Source: an uncultured Prevotellaceae bacterium
GTDB lineage: Bacteria; Bacteroidota; Bacteroidia; Bacteroidales; Bacteroidaceae
DNA length: 64,000 nt
Assembly: GCA_900316285.1 (NCBI GenBank)
Contig: ONCG01000017.1
Span: 95,767 to 159,766 of the forward strand
Direction: 5' to 3'
Shown here: piece by piece, positions 1 to 7,854 of the stretch
Layout: every line of letters begins with the position of its first letter
Numbering within the stretch: the stretch's first letter is position 1
Program-made: the position numbers and the translations under genes
The notes under the pieces: generated by a model
The model's input: the letters and a program-made list of their open reading frames with translations, nothing else
Told to the model about the DNA's origin: nothing
Database searches by the model: none

Positions 1-9
1 AAGCAAAGA

Positions 10-44
10 TTTGATAACAAATCGCTTTTTTTTTACTAACTTTG
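10..44 (+). promoter_or_regulatory. Bacteroidetes-type promoter of asd
   Basis: TAACTTTG at 37-44 fits the -7 element TAnnTTTG of Bacteroidetes. TTTG at 10-13 could be the -33 element, although the 23-nt spacer is slightly long. It lies 36 nt before the asd start codon. Confidence 0.6.
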
Positions 45-79
45 CACACAAATTGTAAAGACTAACACGAAAGAAGACA

Positions 80-1090
80 ATGAAAGTAGCAATTGTTGGC
101 GCAAGCGGAGCAGTAGGACAGGAGTTCCTTCGCATTCTGGCTGAGCGCAATTTCCCTATTGACGAGTTGGTTCTCTTCGGCTCTGAGCGCAGCGCCGGCC
201 GTAAATATGAGTTCCGTGGTAAGGAGTATGAAGTAAAGCTCCTGCAACATAACGATGACTTCAAGGACATCGACGTGGCCTTTGTGTCGGCCGGTGGTGG
301 CACCTCGAAGGATTTCGCCGAGACCATCACGAAGCATGGCTGTGTGATGATCGACAACAGCAGTGCCTTCCGCATGGACCCCGACGTGCCTCTGGTTGTT
401 CCCGAGTGCAATGCCGAGGATGCACTGGTGCGCCCTCGTGGCATCATTGCCAATCCTAACTGCACGACCATTATGATGGTGGTGGTACTGCAACCGCTCG
501 AGAAGCTGAGCCACATCAAGCGCATCCGCGTCTCGTCCTATCAGAGTGCCAGTGGCGCCGGTGCCGCTGCCATGGCCGAGCTGCAGCAGCAGTACAAGCA
601 ACTTGTCGACGGTGAGCCTGTGACGGTGAAGAAGTTCCCGCACCAACTGGCATACAATGTCATCCCACAAATCGACGTGTTCACCGATAACGGCTACACG
701 AAGGAAGAGATGAAGATGTTCAACGAGACACGCAAGATCATGCATACCGATGCCCGCTGCTCGGCTACCTGCGTGCGTGTGAGCTCGTTGCGCAGTCATA
801 GCGAGAGTGTTTGGATCGAGACCGAGCGCCCCATCAGCATCGAGGAGGCCCGCGCCGCCATCGCTGCCGCTCCCGGCTGCACGCTCAAGGACGATCCCGC
901 CAACCTCGTTTATCCCATGCCGCTCGAGACCGCCGGCCTCGACGATGTCTTCGTAGGTCGCATCCGCAAGGACTTGGCCGACGACTGTGGACTGACGCTG
1001 TGGCTCTCAGGCGACCAGATTCGCAAGGGTGCTGCCCTCAATGCCGTGCAGATTGCCGAATATCTCATCAGCGTTGGCAATATTGGCTGA
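80..1090 (+). CDS. asd: Aspartate-semialdehyde dehydrogenase
   Basis: A 336-residue cytoplasmic enzyme that reduces aspartyl-4-phosphate to aspartate-4-semialdehyde with NADPH, the branch point to diaminopimelate, lysine, threonine and methionine. The N-terminus carries the nucleotide-binding motif [14 protein letters not shown] (residues 7-20). The catalytic cysteine is in ANPNCTT (Cys128), and the length is normal for the family. The start follows a clear TAnnTTTG promoter. It is the first gene of the window; the next gene, 78 nt downstream, has its own promoter. The pathway connects to the diaminopimelate dehydrogenase at 52.3 kb. Identification rests on recognised motifs and overall sequence character. 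Confidence 0.97.
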   Translation: MKVAIVGASGAVGQEFLRILAERNFPIDELVLFGSERSAGRKYEFRGKEYEVKLLQHNDDFKDIDVAFVSAGGGTSKDFAETITKHGCVMIDNSSAFRMDPDVPLVVPECNAEDALVRPRGIIANPNCTTIMMVVVLQPLEKLSHIKRIRVSSYQSASGAGAAAMAELQQQYKQLVDGEPVTVKKFPHQLAYNVIPQIDVFTDNGYTKEEMKMFNETRKIMHTDARCSATCVRVSSLRSHSESVWIETERPISIEEARAAIAAAPGCTLKDDPANLVYPMPLETAGLDDVFVGRIRKDLADDCGLTLWLSGDQIRKGAALNAVQIAEYLISVGNIG

Positions 1091-1116
1091 ATAAATCGGC
1101 CTATTGGCTGATTGTA

Positions 1117-1148
1117 TTTGCTCGTGCGACATCAGCCGCCTATCTTTG
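1117..1148 (+). promoter_or_regulatory. Promoter of the VTC/DUF4956 cluster
   Basis: TTTG at 1117-1120, a 20-nt spacer and TATCTTTG at 1141-1148 match the Bacteroidetes housekeeping promoter closely. The start codon at 1168 is 20 nt further on, which favours that start over any upstream one. Confidence 0.8.
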
Positions 1149-1167
1149 CAAACAAAACCCTATTGGT

Positions 1168-1926
1168 ATGGAAGTCCTCACCGACATACTGGCTACATTC
1201 GACCCGATCACGCTCGAGGAGATGAGTAGCATCAAGCTCATGAACCGCATCGACACAAAGTTTGTGACGACGCGGCGAAAGCTCATGCAACTCCTCGACA
1301 TGGCACGGGCCGACTATTGGGCACAGGACATACGCGGAGAGCGACTTTCGAAATACGACACCACCTACTTCGATACCGACGACTTTGCGATGTATCGCAT
1401 CCACCAGTCGGGGCACACGGGGCGTCAGAAGATGCGCTTCCGCACCTATGTGAGCAGCGACCTGCAGTTCCTGGAGGTGAAGACGAAGAACAACCACGGC
1501 CGAACGAAGAAGAAACGCATCAAGGTCTTCGACATGGACCTCGACGACGAGGGGAAGCGAGCCTTCCTGGCTGAGCACCTGCGGTATGACATTGCCGACC
1601 TGCAGCCAGCCATTCGCAACAACTTCGAACGCATCACACTCGTGAACCGTGCGAAAACAGAACGCCTCACCATCGATACCAACCTGCAATTCTTCAACCT
1701 CGTCAGCGGAGAGAATCGCGACATGGGGCCGCTCGTCATCATCGAACTGAAGCGCGACGGCCTGTGCTACTCACCTGTGCTCGAGATGTTGCGCCAGCTC
1801 CGCATTCATCCGCATGGCTTCTCTAAGTACTGCATGGGCTCGGCGATGACCAATAGCCAACTGCCCGTCAATCGGTTCAAGCCAAAACTGCGCGATGTGG
1901 AGAAGATCTTATTGACTGAATCGTAA
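1168..1926 (+). CDS. VTC-domain (polyphosphate polymerase-like) protein
   Basis: A 252-residue protein with the hallmarks of the VTC tunnel domain, which in yeast Vtc4 makes polyphosphate from ATP. Visible are RIDTKF (27-32), a string of basic strands including RQKMRFRTY, LEVKTKN and KKKRIKV, TERLTIDTNLQF, the acidic strand VIIELKRDG and a C-terminal FSKYCMG, all typical of the lysine/arginine-lined triphosphate tunnel. The reading frame is open far upstream into asd, but the promoter at 1117-1148 sets the ATG at 1168. The next two genes encode DUF4956 and DUF2490 proteins; VTC and DUF4956 genes are commonly neighbours in bacteria, often with CotH-type proteins. Polymerase activity is inferred from the fold; the product made here is unknown. 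Confidence 0.85.
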   Translation: MEVLTDILATFDPITLEEMSSIKLMNRIDTKFVTTRRKLMQLLDMARADYWAQDIRGERLSKYDTTYFDTDDFAMYRIHQSGHTGRQKMRFRTYVSSDLQFLEVKTKNNHGRTKKKRIKVFDMDLDDEGKRAFLAEHLRYDIADLQPAIRNNFERITLVNRAKTERLTIDTNLQFFNLVSGENRDMGPLVIIELKRDGLCYSPVLEMLRQLRIHPHGFSKYCMGSAMTNSQLPVNRFKPKLRDVEKILLTES

Positions 1927-1985
1927 GACCGAGCTTCCAAAGTGACAATACCCAACTACTAACGTAATAACGAAAACAAGACAAT

Positions 1986-2660
1986 ATGGAAAATCTGTTT
2001 AATTTCACAATCACCACCGACTTCGGCGAGATGATGGTTCGCTTTGTCATCTGCCTGTTGTTCAACTGGTTCATCATCGACCGACTCTACTACAAGAAGA
2101 GCAAACGTCGTGACTTCTACTTCACGTTCCTACTCACGAGCATTGCCATTTTCTTCCTGGTGTTCTTCATGATCTTCGGTCTTGACAAGCTGGGGGGCAA
2201 AACTTCGATGGGTATCGGTATCGGTCTCTTCGGTATCTTCTCCATCATGCGCTATCGCACCGATGCGATGCCCGTTCGCGAGATGACCTATCTCTTCGTG
2301 ATTATTTCGCTATCGGTGGTCAATGCCATTGCCAGCTCGGCCACTACGTCGGAGATTCTGCTCACCGACTTCATCGTTACCGTTGCCATCTGGGTTTGTG
2401 AGAAACGTCTGCGCATCGAGCATTCGAAGCTAGTGCAGTACGATCGCATTGAACTCATCAAGCCGGAGCGTCGCGAGGATCTGATTGCCGACCTGGAGAA
2501 CCGCCTCGGCCTCGATGTTATTAATGTAGAGGTGGGTGCTGTGGATATGCTTCGCGACATGGCCATCGTGAAGGTCTACTACAAAGGTAATAGTCAGAAG
2601 GAAACCATCTCCATCGACAGTAAGCTGAAGCTCAGCAAGGAAGACTTGAAGACGGTATAA
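1986..2660 (+). CDS. DUF4956 family membrane protein
   Basis: A 224-residue inner-membrane protein. Hydrophobic stretches are visible near residues 15-33, 42-62, 68-84 and 98-135, followed by a soluble C-terminal domain of about 80 residues with an alternating beta/alpha pattern. This organisation and sequence fit DUF4956, whose function is unknown but whose genes often sit beside VTC-domain genes. It starts 59 nt after the VTC gene and ends 20 nt before the DUF2490 gene, so the three are probably co-transcribed. A role in anchoring or exporting the VTC product is a guess from context. Confidence 0.85.
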   Translation: MENLFNFTITTDFGEMMVRFVICLLFNWFIIDRLYYKKSKRRDFYFTFLLTSIAIFFLVFFMIFGLDKLGGKTSMGIGIGLFGIFSIMRYRTDAMPVREMTYLFVIISLSVVNAIASSATTSEILLTDFIVTVAIWVCEKRLRIEHSKLVQYDRIELIKPERREDLIADLENRLGLDVINVEVGAVDMLRDMAIVKVYYKGNSQKETISIDSKLKLSKEDLKTV

Positions 2661-2680
2661 TCAAGACAGATAGTAACGAC

Positions 2681-3460
2681 ATGAAAAGAGTTGTATTGTT
2701 TTTTGTGATGTGTGTGACTGCCCTGGCGGCTTCGGCACAAAGCGACGATTTCGGAATATGGACCTCGCTGGAGATTCAGAAGAAGATCGACAAGAAGTGG
2801 AGCGTGGGGCTTGAGGCCGAGATGCGTACTCGCGACGATGTGAAGACTGTCGACCGCTGGAGTGGCGGCCTCGACGTGAGTTATAAGATACTGAAGGGAC
2901 TGAAGGTTTCGGCCGGTTATACCTTCCTTTGGGACAACAACGAGCGCATCTCCTACTATGAGGAAGGCGACAAGAAGGTGATTAATGGTGCCGTGAATGC
3001 CGGTGACCCGAAGAAACGTGCACAGTATTGGGGACCGCGTCATCGCTTCTCTGTGTCGCTGACGGGTGAGAAGAGTTTTGGTCCGTGGGGATTCTCCCTG
3101 CGTGAGCGTTGGCAGTACACCTATCGTCCTGAACACACAGTTGCCGAGCGCTGGTCTTACTACGACGAAGACTGGGATGGCGACGAGCACACCTATCGTG
3201 GCAAGGGCAAGAACGTGCTGCGTTCGCGCCTGCAGGTGGAGTATAAGAAGAAAGGTCAGAAAGTAGTGCCCTTCGCCAGTGCAGAGTTCTACAATGCCTG
3301 GTCGCTTGAGAAGACGCGCTATTCCGTAGGTGCCGAGTGGCGCATCACCAAGCAACACTCGCTCGACCTCTGCTATCGCTATCAGGACGTACGCAACAAC
3401 GACTTCGACTTTGAGCCGGACACCCACATTGTGAGTGTAGGCTATCAGTTCAAGTTCTAA
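2681..3460 (+). CDS. DUF2490 family outer-membrane protein
   Basis: A 259-residue protein with a signal peptide (cleavage near ASAQ, residue 20) and alternating amphipathic strands ending in a final strand SVGYQFKF with a terminal phenylalanine, as in outer-membrane beta-barrels. The pattern, including WTSLEIQKKIDKKW near the N-terminus, fits DUF2490. It is the third gene of the VTC/DUF4956 operon and ends just before a strong terminator. It may be the outer-membrane component of this set; no biochemical function is known. Confidence 0.8.
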   Translation: MKRVVLFFVMCVTALAASAQSDDFGIWTSLEIQKKIDKKWSVGLEAEMRTRDDVKTVDRWSGGLDVSYKILKGLKVSAGYTFLWDNNERISYYEEGDKKVINGAVNAGDPKKRAQYWGPRHRFSVSLTGEKSFGPWGFSLRERWQYTYRPEHTVAERWSYYDEDWDGDEHTYRGKGKNVLRSRLQVEYKKKGQKVVPFASAEFYNAWSLEKTRYSVGAEWRITKQHSLDLCYRYQDVRNNDFDFEPDTHIVSVGYQFKF

Positions 3461-3476
3461 CTCCCAATTCGTTGAA

Positions 3477-3523
3477 AAGAACTGCCCGTTGGCTGAATTT
3501 TGTTGTGCCAGCGGGCAGTTCTT
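3477..3523 (+). terminator. Rho-independent terminator of the VTC operon
   Basis: A 17-bp nearly perfect inverted repeat, AAGAACTGCCCGTTGGC paired with GCCAGCGGGCAGTTCTT, 16 nt after the DUF2490 stop codon. The promoter of the next gene lies within and just after the right arm. Confidence 0.8.
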
Positions 3524-3533
3524 CTTATCTTTG
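3499..3533 (+). promoter_or_regulatory. Promoter of the carbohydrate-binding-domain gene
   Basis: TATCTTTG at 3526-3533 is a good -7 element. TTTG at 3499-3502 lies in the loop of the preceding terminator, giving a 23-nt spacer. The start codon follows at 3585. Confidence 0.6.
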
Positions 3534-3584
3534 CAGCATGAATTCTGTGAGTTCATATTTTCAAAAAATTAGACTTTACACTTT

Positions 3585-5459
3585 ATGAAGAGAATATGTT
3601 TCATCATCATAGCCTGTCTCGCCGTCGTAGCGGTGAAAGCCCAGACCGTCAACGTGAAGGTCGGCCAGGTCACCTATGTCCACCGGGCAACCAATGTTGG
3701 CGAGATGCCCTTTGCCGCTGGCAGCACGCTGACCATCGAAGGCAAGGTGTATTCAGTTGAAAAGTCATTGTCGACTACCGATTTCATCGATGAAATCGCT
3801 GTTGGCGATGCCGATGTTGAGGATAATACCGTCAGCGTCAGTTACAATGGCGCCACGGCCAGCGTTGTCGTTGCAGGCAATGTGGCACGCTATCTCAGCG
3901 TTTCAGTCAGCGGAGCACATGTCAGCATCGTGCAGGCCGATGACCTGGCAGATGAGATCTCCTACACACTCTCAGGAACGAGTACCGATGGCGAGTTCTA
4001 TATGGACGGCTCGCTGAAAGCCTCCATTGCTCTTGCCGGACTTACGCTGACCAATCCTTCGGGCCCTGCCATTAACATTCAGAACGGAAAACGCATCGAC
4101 GTCAGCGTGAAAAACGGCACCGAAAACACGCTGCGCGACGGCTCCGGCGGCGACTGGAAAGGTTGTTTCCGCTGCAAAGGCCACACCGAGTTCAAGGGCA
4201 AGGGCACACTCAACGTCTATGGCAATACTGCCCACGCCATTTGGAGCAAGGAGTATGTGGAGATGAAGAATTGCACCATCAACGTGCTGAAGGCTGTCGG
4301 CGACGGTCTGAACTGCAACCAGTACTTCCTCATGGAGAGTGGTACGCTCAACATCTCCGGTGTGGGCGATGATGGTATACAGGTGAGTTATGAGACCGAC
4401 GACGATGGTAATAGAGAGTCCGACGAGGAGAACACGGGTGCACTCACGGTTACTGGTGGAACGCTTACCGTCACTACTTCGGCTGTTGGCTCGAAAGGAT
4501 TGAAGGCAGAAGGTGCCGTTGTCATCAACGAGAATAGCGCCACGACGCTGATTACCGTGAAGAACTCGGGCGGCGTAGACACCAGCGACAGCTCGGATCC
4601 CACCAGTAGTGCCTGCCTGAAGAGCGATACGTCGATAGACATCGCTGCTGGTACGCTCACACTAACGAATACCGGTCAGGGCGGTCGTGCCATCAATAGC
4701 GAGGGTACACTTACCGTGACCGGTGGCATCATCAATGCACAGGCTCAAGGCAGCAACTACGGTTCGTCAGGTGGCGGCGGTGGTGGCGGCTGGCCCCCCG
4801 GCGGTGGTGGCCGTCCTGGTGGCGGCGGTGGTTCGTCGTCGAACGGCAAGAATGCCAAGGGCATCAAAGCCAAGGGTGCCATTAGCATCTCAGGTGGTTC
4901 GCTGACCATGGGCTCAGCCAACCATGAAGGCTTGGAGTCGAAGTCTACGTTGACCATCAGTGGTGGCAAGGTGTATGTGAAGGCCAGCGACGATGCCATC
5001 AACAGCAGTGGTAACTTCACCATCTCGGGCGGCTATGTCTATGCTTGGTCGACGGGCAACGATGGCCTCGACAGCAATGGTAACATGTCCATCGAAGGTG
5101 GCGTGGCGCTTGGCTTTGCCAGCAGTAGCAACAATGCGGAGTCGGGAATCGATGTCGATGAGCGACACAGTCTCTCCATCAAAGGGGGCGACATCTTCTC
5201 CATCGGCGGCCGTAATGACTTCAGGGCAGGCACCAGCTCGCAGACCTACAAGTCGTTCTCCACGCTCACGGTCTCGGCCAACGGCTATGTTGTTGTGAAG
5301 TGTGGCAGCACCCAGCTGTTTGCCGTGAAGATTCCAGCCAGCTATAGCAACAAATCGGGTGTCATCAGTGCGACGACGTCCGCGTCAGGCACCTTGAGTG
5401 TTGCATCGTCTTCGTCGGTAAGTGGTACGGAGGTGAACGGCTACATCGACTTGCGATGA
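3585..5459 (+). CDS. Secreted carbohydrate-binding-domain protein (DUF4353-like)
   Basis: A 624-residue exported protein with a signal peptide ending near VKAQ (residue 20). The body consists of repeated short beta-rich turns of the type GTLTVTGG, ISISGGSLTMGS and MSIEGGVALGF, which suggest a right-handed parallel beta-helix. A glycine-rich linker with a WPPGGGG core occupies about residues 392-420 and splits the helix in two. This is the arrangement of the 'carbohydrate-binding domain-containing' (DUF4353) proteins that often accompany CotH-like kinases and VTC/DUF4956 genes; no CotH gene is present here. It has its own promoter but follows the VTC operon directly. A cell-surface or matrix role is inferred; the ligand is unknown. 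Confidence 0.8.
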   Translation: MKRICFIIIACLAVVAVKAQTVNVKVGQVTYVHRATNVGEMPFAAGSTLTIEGKVYSVEKSLSTTDFIDEIAVGDADVEDNTVSVSYNGATASVVVAGNVARYLSVSVSGAHVSIVQADDLADEISYTLSGTSTDGEFYMDGSLKASIALAGLTLTNPSGPAINIQNGKRIDVSVKNGTENTLRDGSGGDWKGCFRCKGHTEFKGKGTLNVYGNTAHAIWSKEYVEMKNCTINVLKAVGDGLNCNQYFLMESGTLNISGVGDDGIQVSYETDDDGNRESDEENTGALTVTGGTLTVTTSAVGSKGLKAEGAVVINENSATTLITVKNSGGVDTSDSSDPTSSACLKSDTSIDIAAGTLTLTNTGQGGRAINSEGTLTVTGGIINAQAQGSNYGSSGGGGGGGWPPGGGGRPGGGGGSSSNGKNAKGIKAKGAISISGGSLTMGSANHEGLESKSTLTISGGKVYVKASDDAINSSGNFTISGGYVYAWSTGNDGLDSNGNMSIEGGVALGFASSSNNAESGIDVDERHSLSIKGGDIFSIGGRNDFRAGTSSQTYKSFSTLTVSANGYVVVKCGSTQLFAVKIPASYSNKSGVISATTSASGTLSVASSSSVSGTEVNGYIDLR

Positions 5460-5572
5460 GCGCAGGAGTATGGAAATAGAGTAACTTTTTATGGTCATGT
5501 TATTATAATTTGGATAGCAATTTGGTATGTATATGTGTCTTCAATAGGTAATCTTTGAATAACCGATTTAAG

Positions 5573-5618
5573 AGAAAAAAAAGGATGCAGCCCTCGTGCC
5601 GTGATGGCAGGAGGGCTG
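5573..5618 (-). terminator. Terminator of the kinase/regulator operon
   Basis: CAGCCCTC (5588-5595) pairs with GAGGGCTG (5611-5618), with an inner GCC/GGC pair. Reading leftwards, the stem is followed by a run of T (the A-tract 5573-5582 on the plus strand), so it terminates the minus-strand operon 40 nt after its last stop codon. Confidence 0.75.
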
Positions 5619-5657
5619 TTTAATGTTGGTATATGCAGGGTTAAGAAGATTGGTTCG

Positions 5658-6419
5658 CTATGCCTTACCGAGGAAGTTGCTGTTGATGTAGTTGTTGAGT
5701 GTTTCGCGGTACAGATCGCCAATGGGCAGATAGGCCGCCTCTTCGTTTGGTGCCATCTGTGGTGGAGCAATGACGACGCGGTTCTTGTTCACCTCCTGTA
5801 TCTTTTGCAGGTTGATGATATAGGATCGGTGTATGCGCATGAAGCCCGTGGGCAGTTGTTCCTCCAGTTTCTTCATGGAGAGTAGGGCGGTGATGGGCTT
5901 CTGCGAGTCGAAGTAGATCTTCACGTATTCGCTCATGCCTTCGATGTAGCGGATGTCGTCAACAGAGATGCGCACCAGCCGGTAATCGGTCTTGAGGAAG
6001 AGGGAGTTCCCTGATGCTGCACCAGTTTGTCCCTCTGCACTTGGAGCAGAGAGGGCGAGCATCTGCTCATATCTCTTCTTCACCTTTTCCGCTGCACCCA
6101 TGAACTCGTTGAGGCCGAAAGGCTTCAGCAGGTAGTCCACGGCATCTACTTTATAGCCTTCGATGGCATATTCGGCATAGGCGGTCGTGAAGACGATGAT
6201 GGGTGGTGCTGCCAGCGAGCGCACGAAGTCCATGCCCGAGAGGTCGGGCATGTTGATATCGCAGAAGATGGCATCCACCGATTCTTGTTCCAGGAATTGT
6301 TTCGCCTCAATGGCACTCTGGCACTGGGCTGCCAGTTGCAGGTAAGGCACTTTTCCTATGTAGGTCGCGAGCTGTTGTAGTGCGAGCGGCTCATCGTCGA
6401 TAGCCATGCATCTGATCAT
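5658..6419 (-). CDS. LytTR-family response regulator
   Basis: A 253-residue DNA-binding regulator. The N-terminal receiver has the acidic pair in AIDDEP (residues 6-11) and the phospho-acceptor Asp54 in IFCDINMPDLSG; TTAYAEYAIEGY and LLKPF supply the later conserved Thr and Lys. From about residue 145 a LytTR domain follows, with ISVDDIRYIEGMSEYVKIY and the typical IHRSYIINLQKI. It overlaps the upstream kinase gene by 4 nt, so the two are translationally coupled and form a pair. Regulators of this type in Bacteroidetes act on surface or envelope genes, but the target is not visible here. Confidence 0.95.
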   Translation of the reverse strand: MIRCMAIDDEPLALQQLATYIGKVPYLQLAAQCQSAIEAKQFLEQESVDAIFCDINMPDLSGMDFVRSLAAPPIIVFTTAYAEYAIEGYKVDAVDYLLKPFGLNEFMGAAEKVKKRYEQMLALSAPSAEGQTGAASGNSLFLKTDYRLVRISVDDIRYIEGMSEYVKIYFDSQKPITALLSMKKLEEQLPTGFMRIHRSYIINLQKIQEVNKNRVVIAPPQMAPNEEAAYLPIGDLYRETLNNYINSNFLGKA

Positions 6420-7606
6420 GTGAGCGGTATGTTAAGTTCCACATTGTAGGTTTCTGCTTCGTCCTTGATGTCCAGCGTATAGTTGCGGCCGTAGAGCAGG
6501 TCGAGCCGTTTCTTCACATTCGCCAGTCCCACACCGCCCTCGCTGATTCGTTTGCTGGCTTGCTGTGTGCTGGTCTGGTCGGCTTGTTTCTTGCTGTTGC
6601 GACAGCTGAAGAGCAGCCGCTGGTCTTCTGCTTGCAGTTTGATGCTGACAAACGACTGCTGCTGGTAGCTCACGCCGTGCTTGAAGGCGTTCTCAACGAA
6701 CGTGATGAGCAACATCGGAGCAATCAGACTGTCGGGCAACTCATCGGGAATGCTCACGCTGATGTTTACATGGTCGGTGTAGCGCAGCTGCATCAGTTTC
6801 AGGTAATTGCGCAGGAAGTCGACATCGCGCCCCAGAGGGACCATGGGGTGATTGCCCTCATAGAGCACGTAGCGCATGAGCTTTGAGAGGTCCACAATGG
6901 AGGTCTTCGCCTTTTCAGGATCGATGTCCACCAGTGCGTGGATGTTGTTCAGTGTGTTCATGAAGAAGTGTGGGTTGATCTGATACTTCAGATACTCCAG
7001 CTGGCTCTCAATGTTTTCGCGTTCCAAAACAAGCATCTGCTTACGGTCGCGGTCGGACTTGAAGTAGAGTTTCACACCGATATTCATGCCCAGCAGCAGA
7101 ATGAGGAACAAACTGTTCACAATGCCGCCTTGGGTGAGCAACAGTGGAAGCCCCGGCGGCATCTCGCCTGGCTTGGGTCCTCTGGGCTTCTGGAAGGGTG
7201 GACGCTCGTTGTCGCCCTGCTGATTGGGTTCCTCAGCCATGGGTGGTGGCATTTTGTCGTTTACTTCCAAGCGTGGGCCAAACGCAGGCCTGCCACCCTC
7301 TTTGCGATGACTGCTATAGCAGTTGAAGAGTACAAACACGGCAACGAGACATCCCGTGGTGGCCAGATAGAGTCGCTTTCGCTCCTTGTAGACTAGCAGC
7401 GGGGCCAACACGAAGTTGTGAATGAGGAAGATAATCAGGAAAACAGCAAAGATCTTCCATACGTGAAAGATTTCGGGCCAGTGTACGGGAATCTCTTCAC
7501 CGGTGGTGGACCTGATATATGAAGTCAGCACCGGCGCCGCAAACAGCACCAGCCACAAAATGAGATAGAAGATGTTCTCCTTTTGGTTGCGTAGACTTAG
7601 TCTCAT
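6416..7606 (-). CDS. LytS-type sensor histidine kinase (His_kinase family)
   Basis: A 396-residue inner-membrane kinase. Four hydrophobic segments lie near residues 13-30, 50-72, 82-96 and 160-181. Between the third and fourth is a proline- and basic-rich stretch (about 100-155). The His_kinase box QINPHFFMNTLNNI puts the phosphorylated histidine at 213, and the ATP-binding domain has ENAFKHG and GGVGLANVKKRL. There is no recognisable ligand-binding domain, so the signal is unknown. It shares a 4-nt overlap with the LytTR regulator downstream, and a strong minus-strand promoter lies about 100 nt upstream. Confidence 0.93.
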   Translation of the reverse strand: MRLSLRNQKENIFYLILWLVLFAAPVLTSYIRSTTGEEIPVHWPEIFHVWKIFAVFLIIFLIHNFVLAPLLVYKERKRLYLATTGCLVAVFVLFNCYSSHRKEGGRPAFGPRLEVNDKMPPPMAEEPNQQGDNERPPFQKPRGPKPGEMPPGLPLLLTQGGIVNSLFLILLLGMNIGVKLYFKSDRDRKQMLVLERENIESQLEYLKYQINPHFFMNTLNNIHALVDIDPEKAKTSIVDLSKLMRYVLYEGNHPMVPLGRDVDFLRNYLKLMQLRYTDHVNISVSIPDELPDSLIAPMLLITFVENAFKHGVSYQQQSFVSIKLQAEDQRLLFSCRNSKKQADQTSTQQASKRISEGGVGLANVKKRLDLLYGRNYTLDIKDEAETYNVELNIPLT

Positions 7607-7705
7607 AGGCTCATTCCTGTTATTGTTATAACGCTTTGGAGGGTTGTTTTATTGTGCTATTCCTAGCAATCGCAGCTCCTTGTTATAGATGTTGATACAC
7701 AATGC

Positions 7706-7737
7706 AAAGTTAACAGACTGGCAGTTGTTTTGCAAAT
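7706..7737 (-). promoter_or_regulatory. Promoter of the kinase/regulator operon
   Basis: On the minus strand TTTG (7734-7737), a 20-nt spacer and TAACTTTG (7706-7713) match the Bacteroidetes consensus exactly, 100 nt upstream of the kinase start codon. Confidence 0.8.
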
Positions 7738-7817
7738 GTAATCAGCCAAGCGCCTCTTTTTTTCAGTAAATCAAGTTAAAAAGAGGAGGGGAGGAGCGTG
7801 GTATGAAAACTTTTTCG

Positions 7818-7825
7818 TAACTTTG
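7818..7825 (+). promoter_or_regulatory. Promoter (-7 element) of the C10 peptidase gene
   Basis: TAACTTTG followed by C, 30 nt before the ATG at 7855. No clear TTTG was found at the -33 position. Confidence 0.55.
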
Positions 7826-7854
7826 CAGACTGAAAAAAGTCTATTTAACTCATT

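Noticed and set aside
811-1167. Upstream extension of the VTC protein into asd.
   Set aside because: The promoter at 1117-1148 lies inside it and the translated part is Arg/His-rich shadow sequence; the start was placed at 1168.
2594-3556. A 320-codon antisense frame over the DUF2490 gene.
   Set aside because: It covers the terminator and both neighbours' ends, and lacks a promoter or conserved residues.
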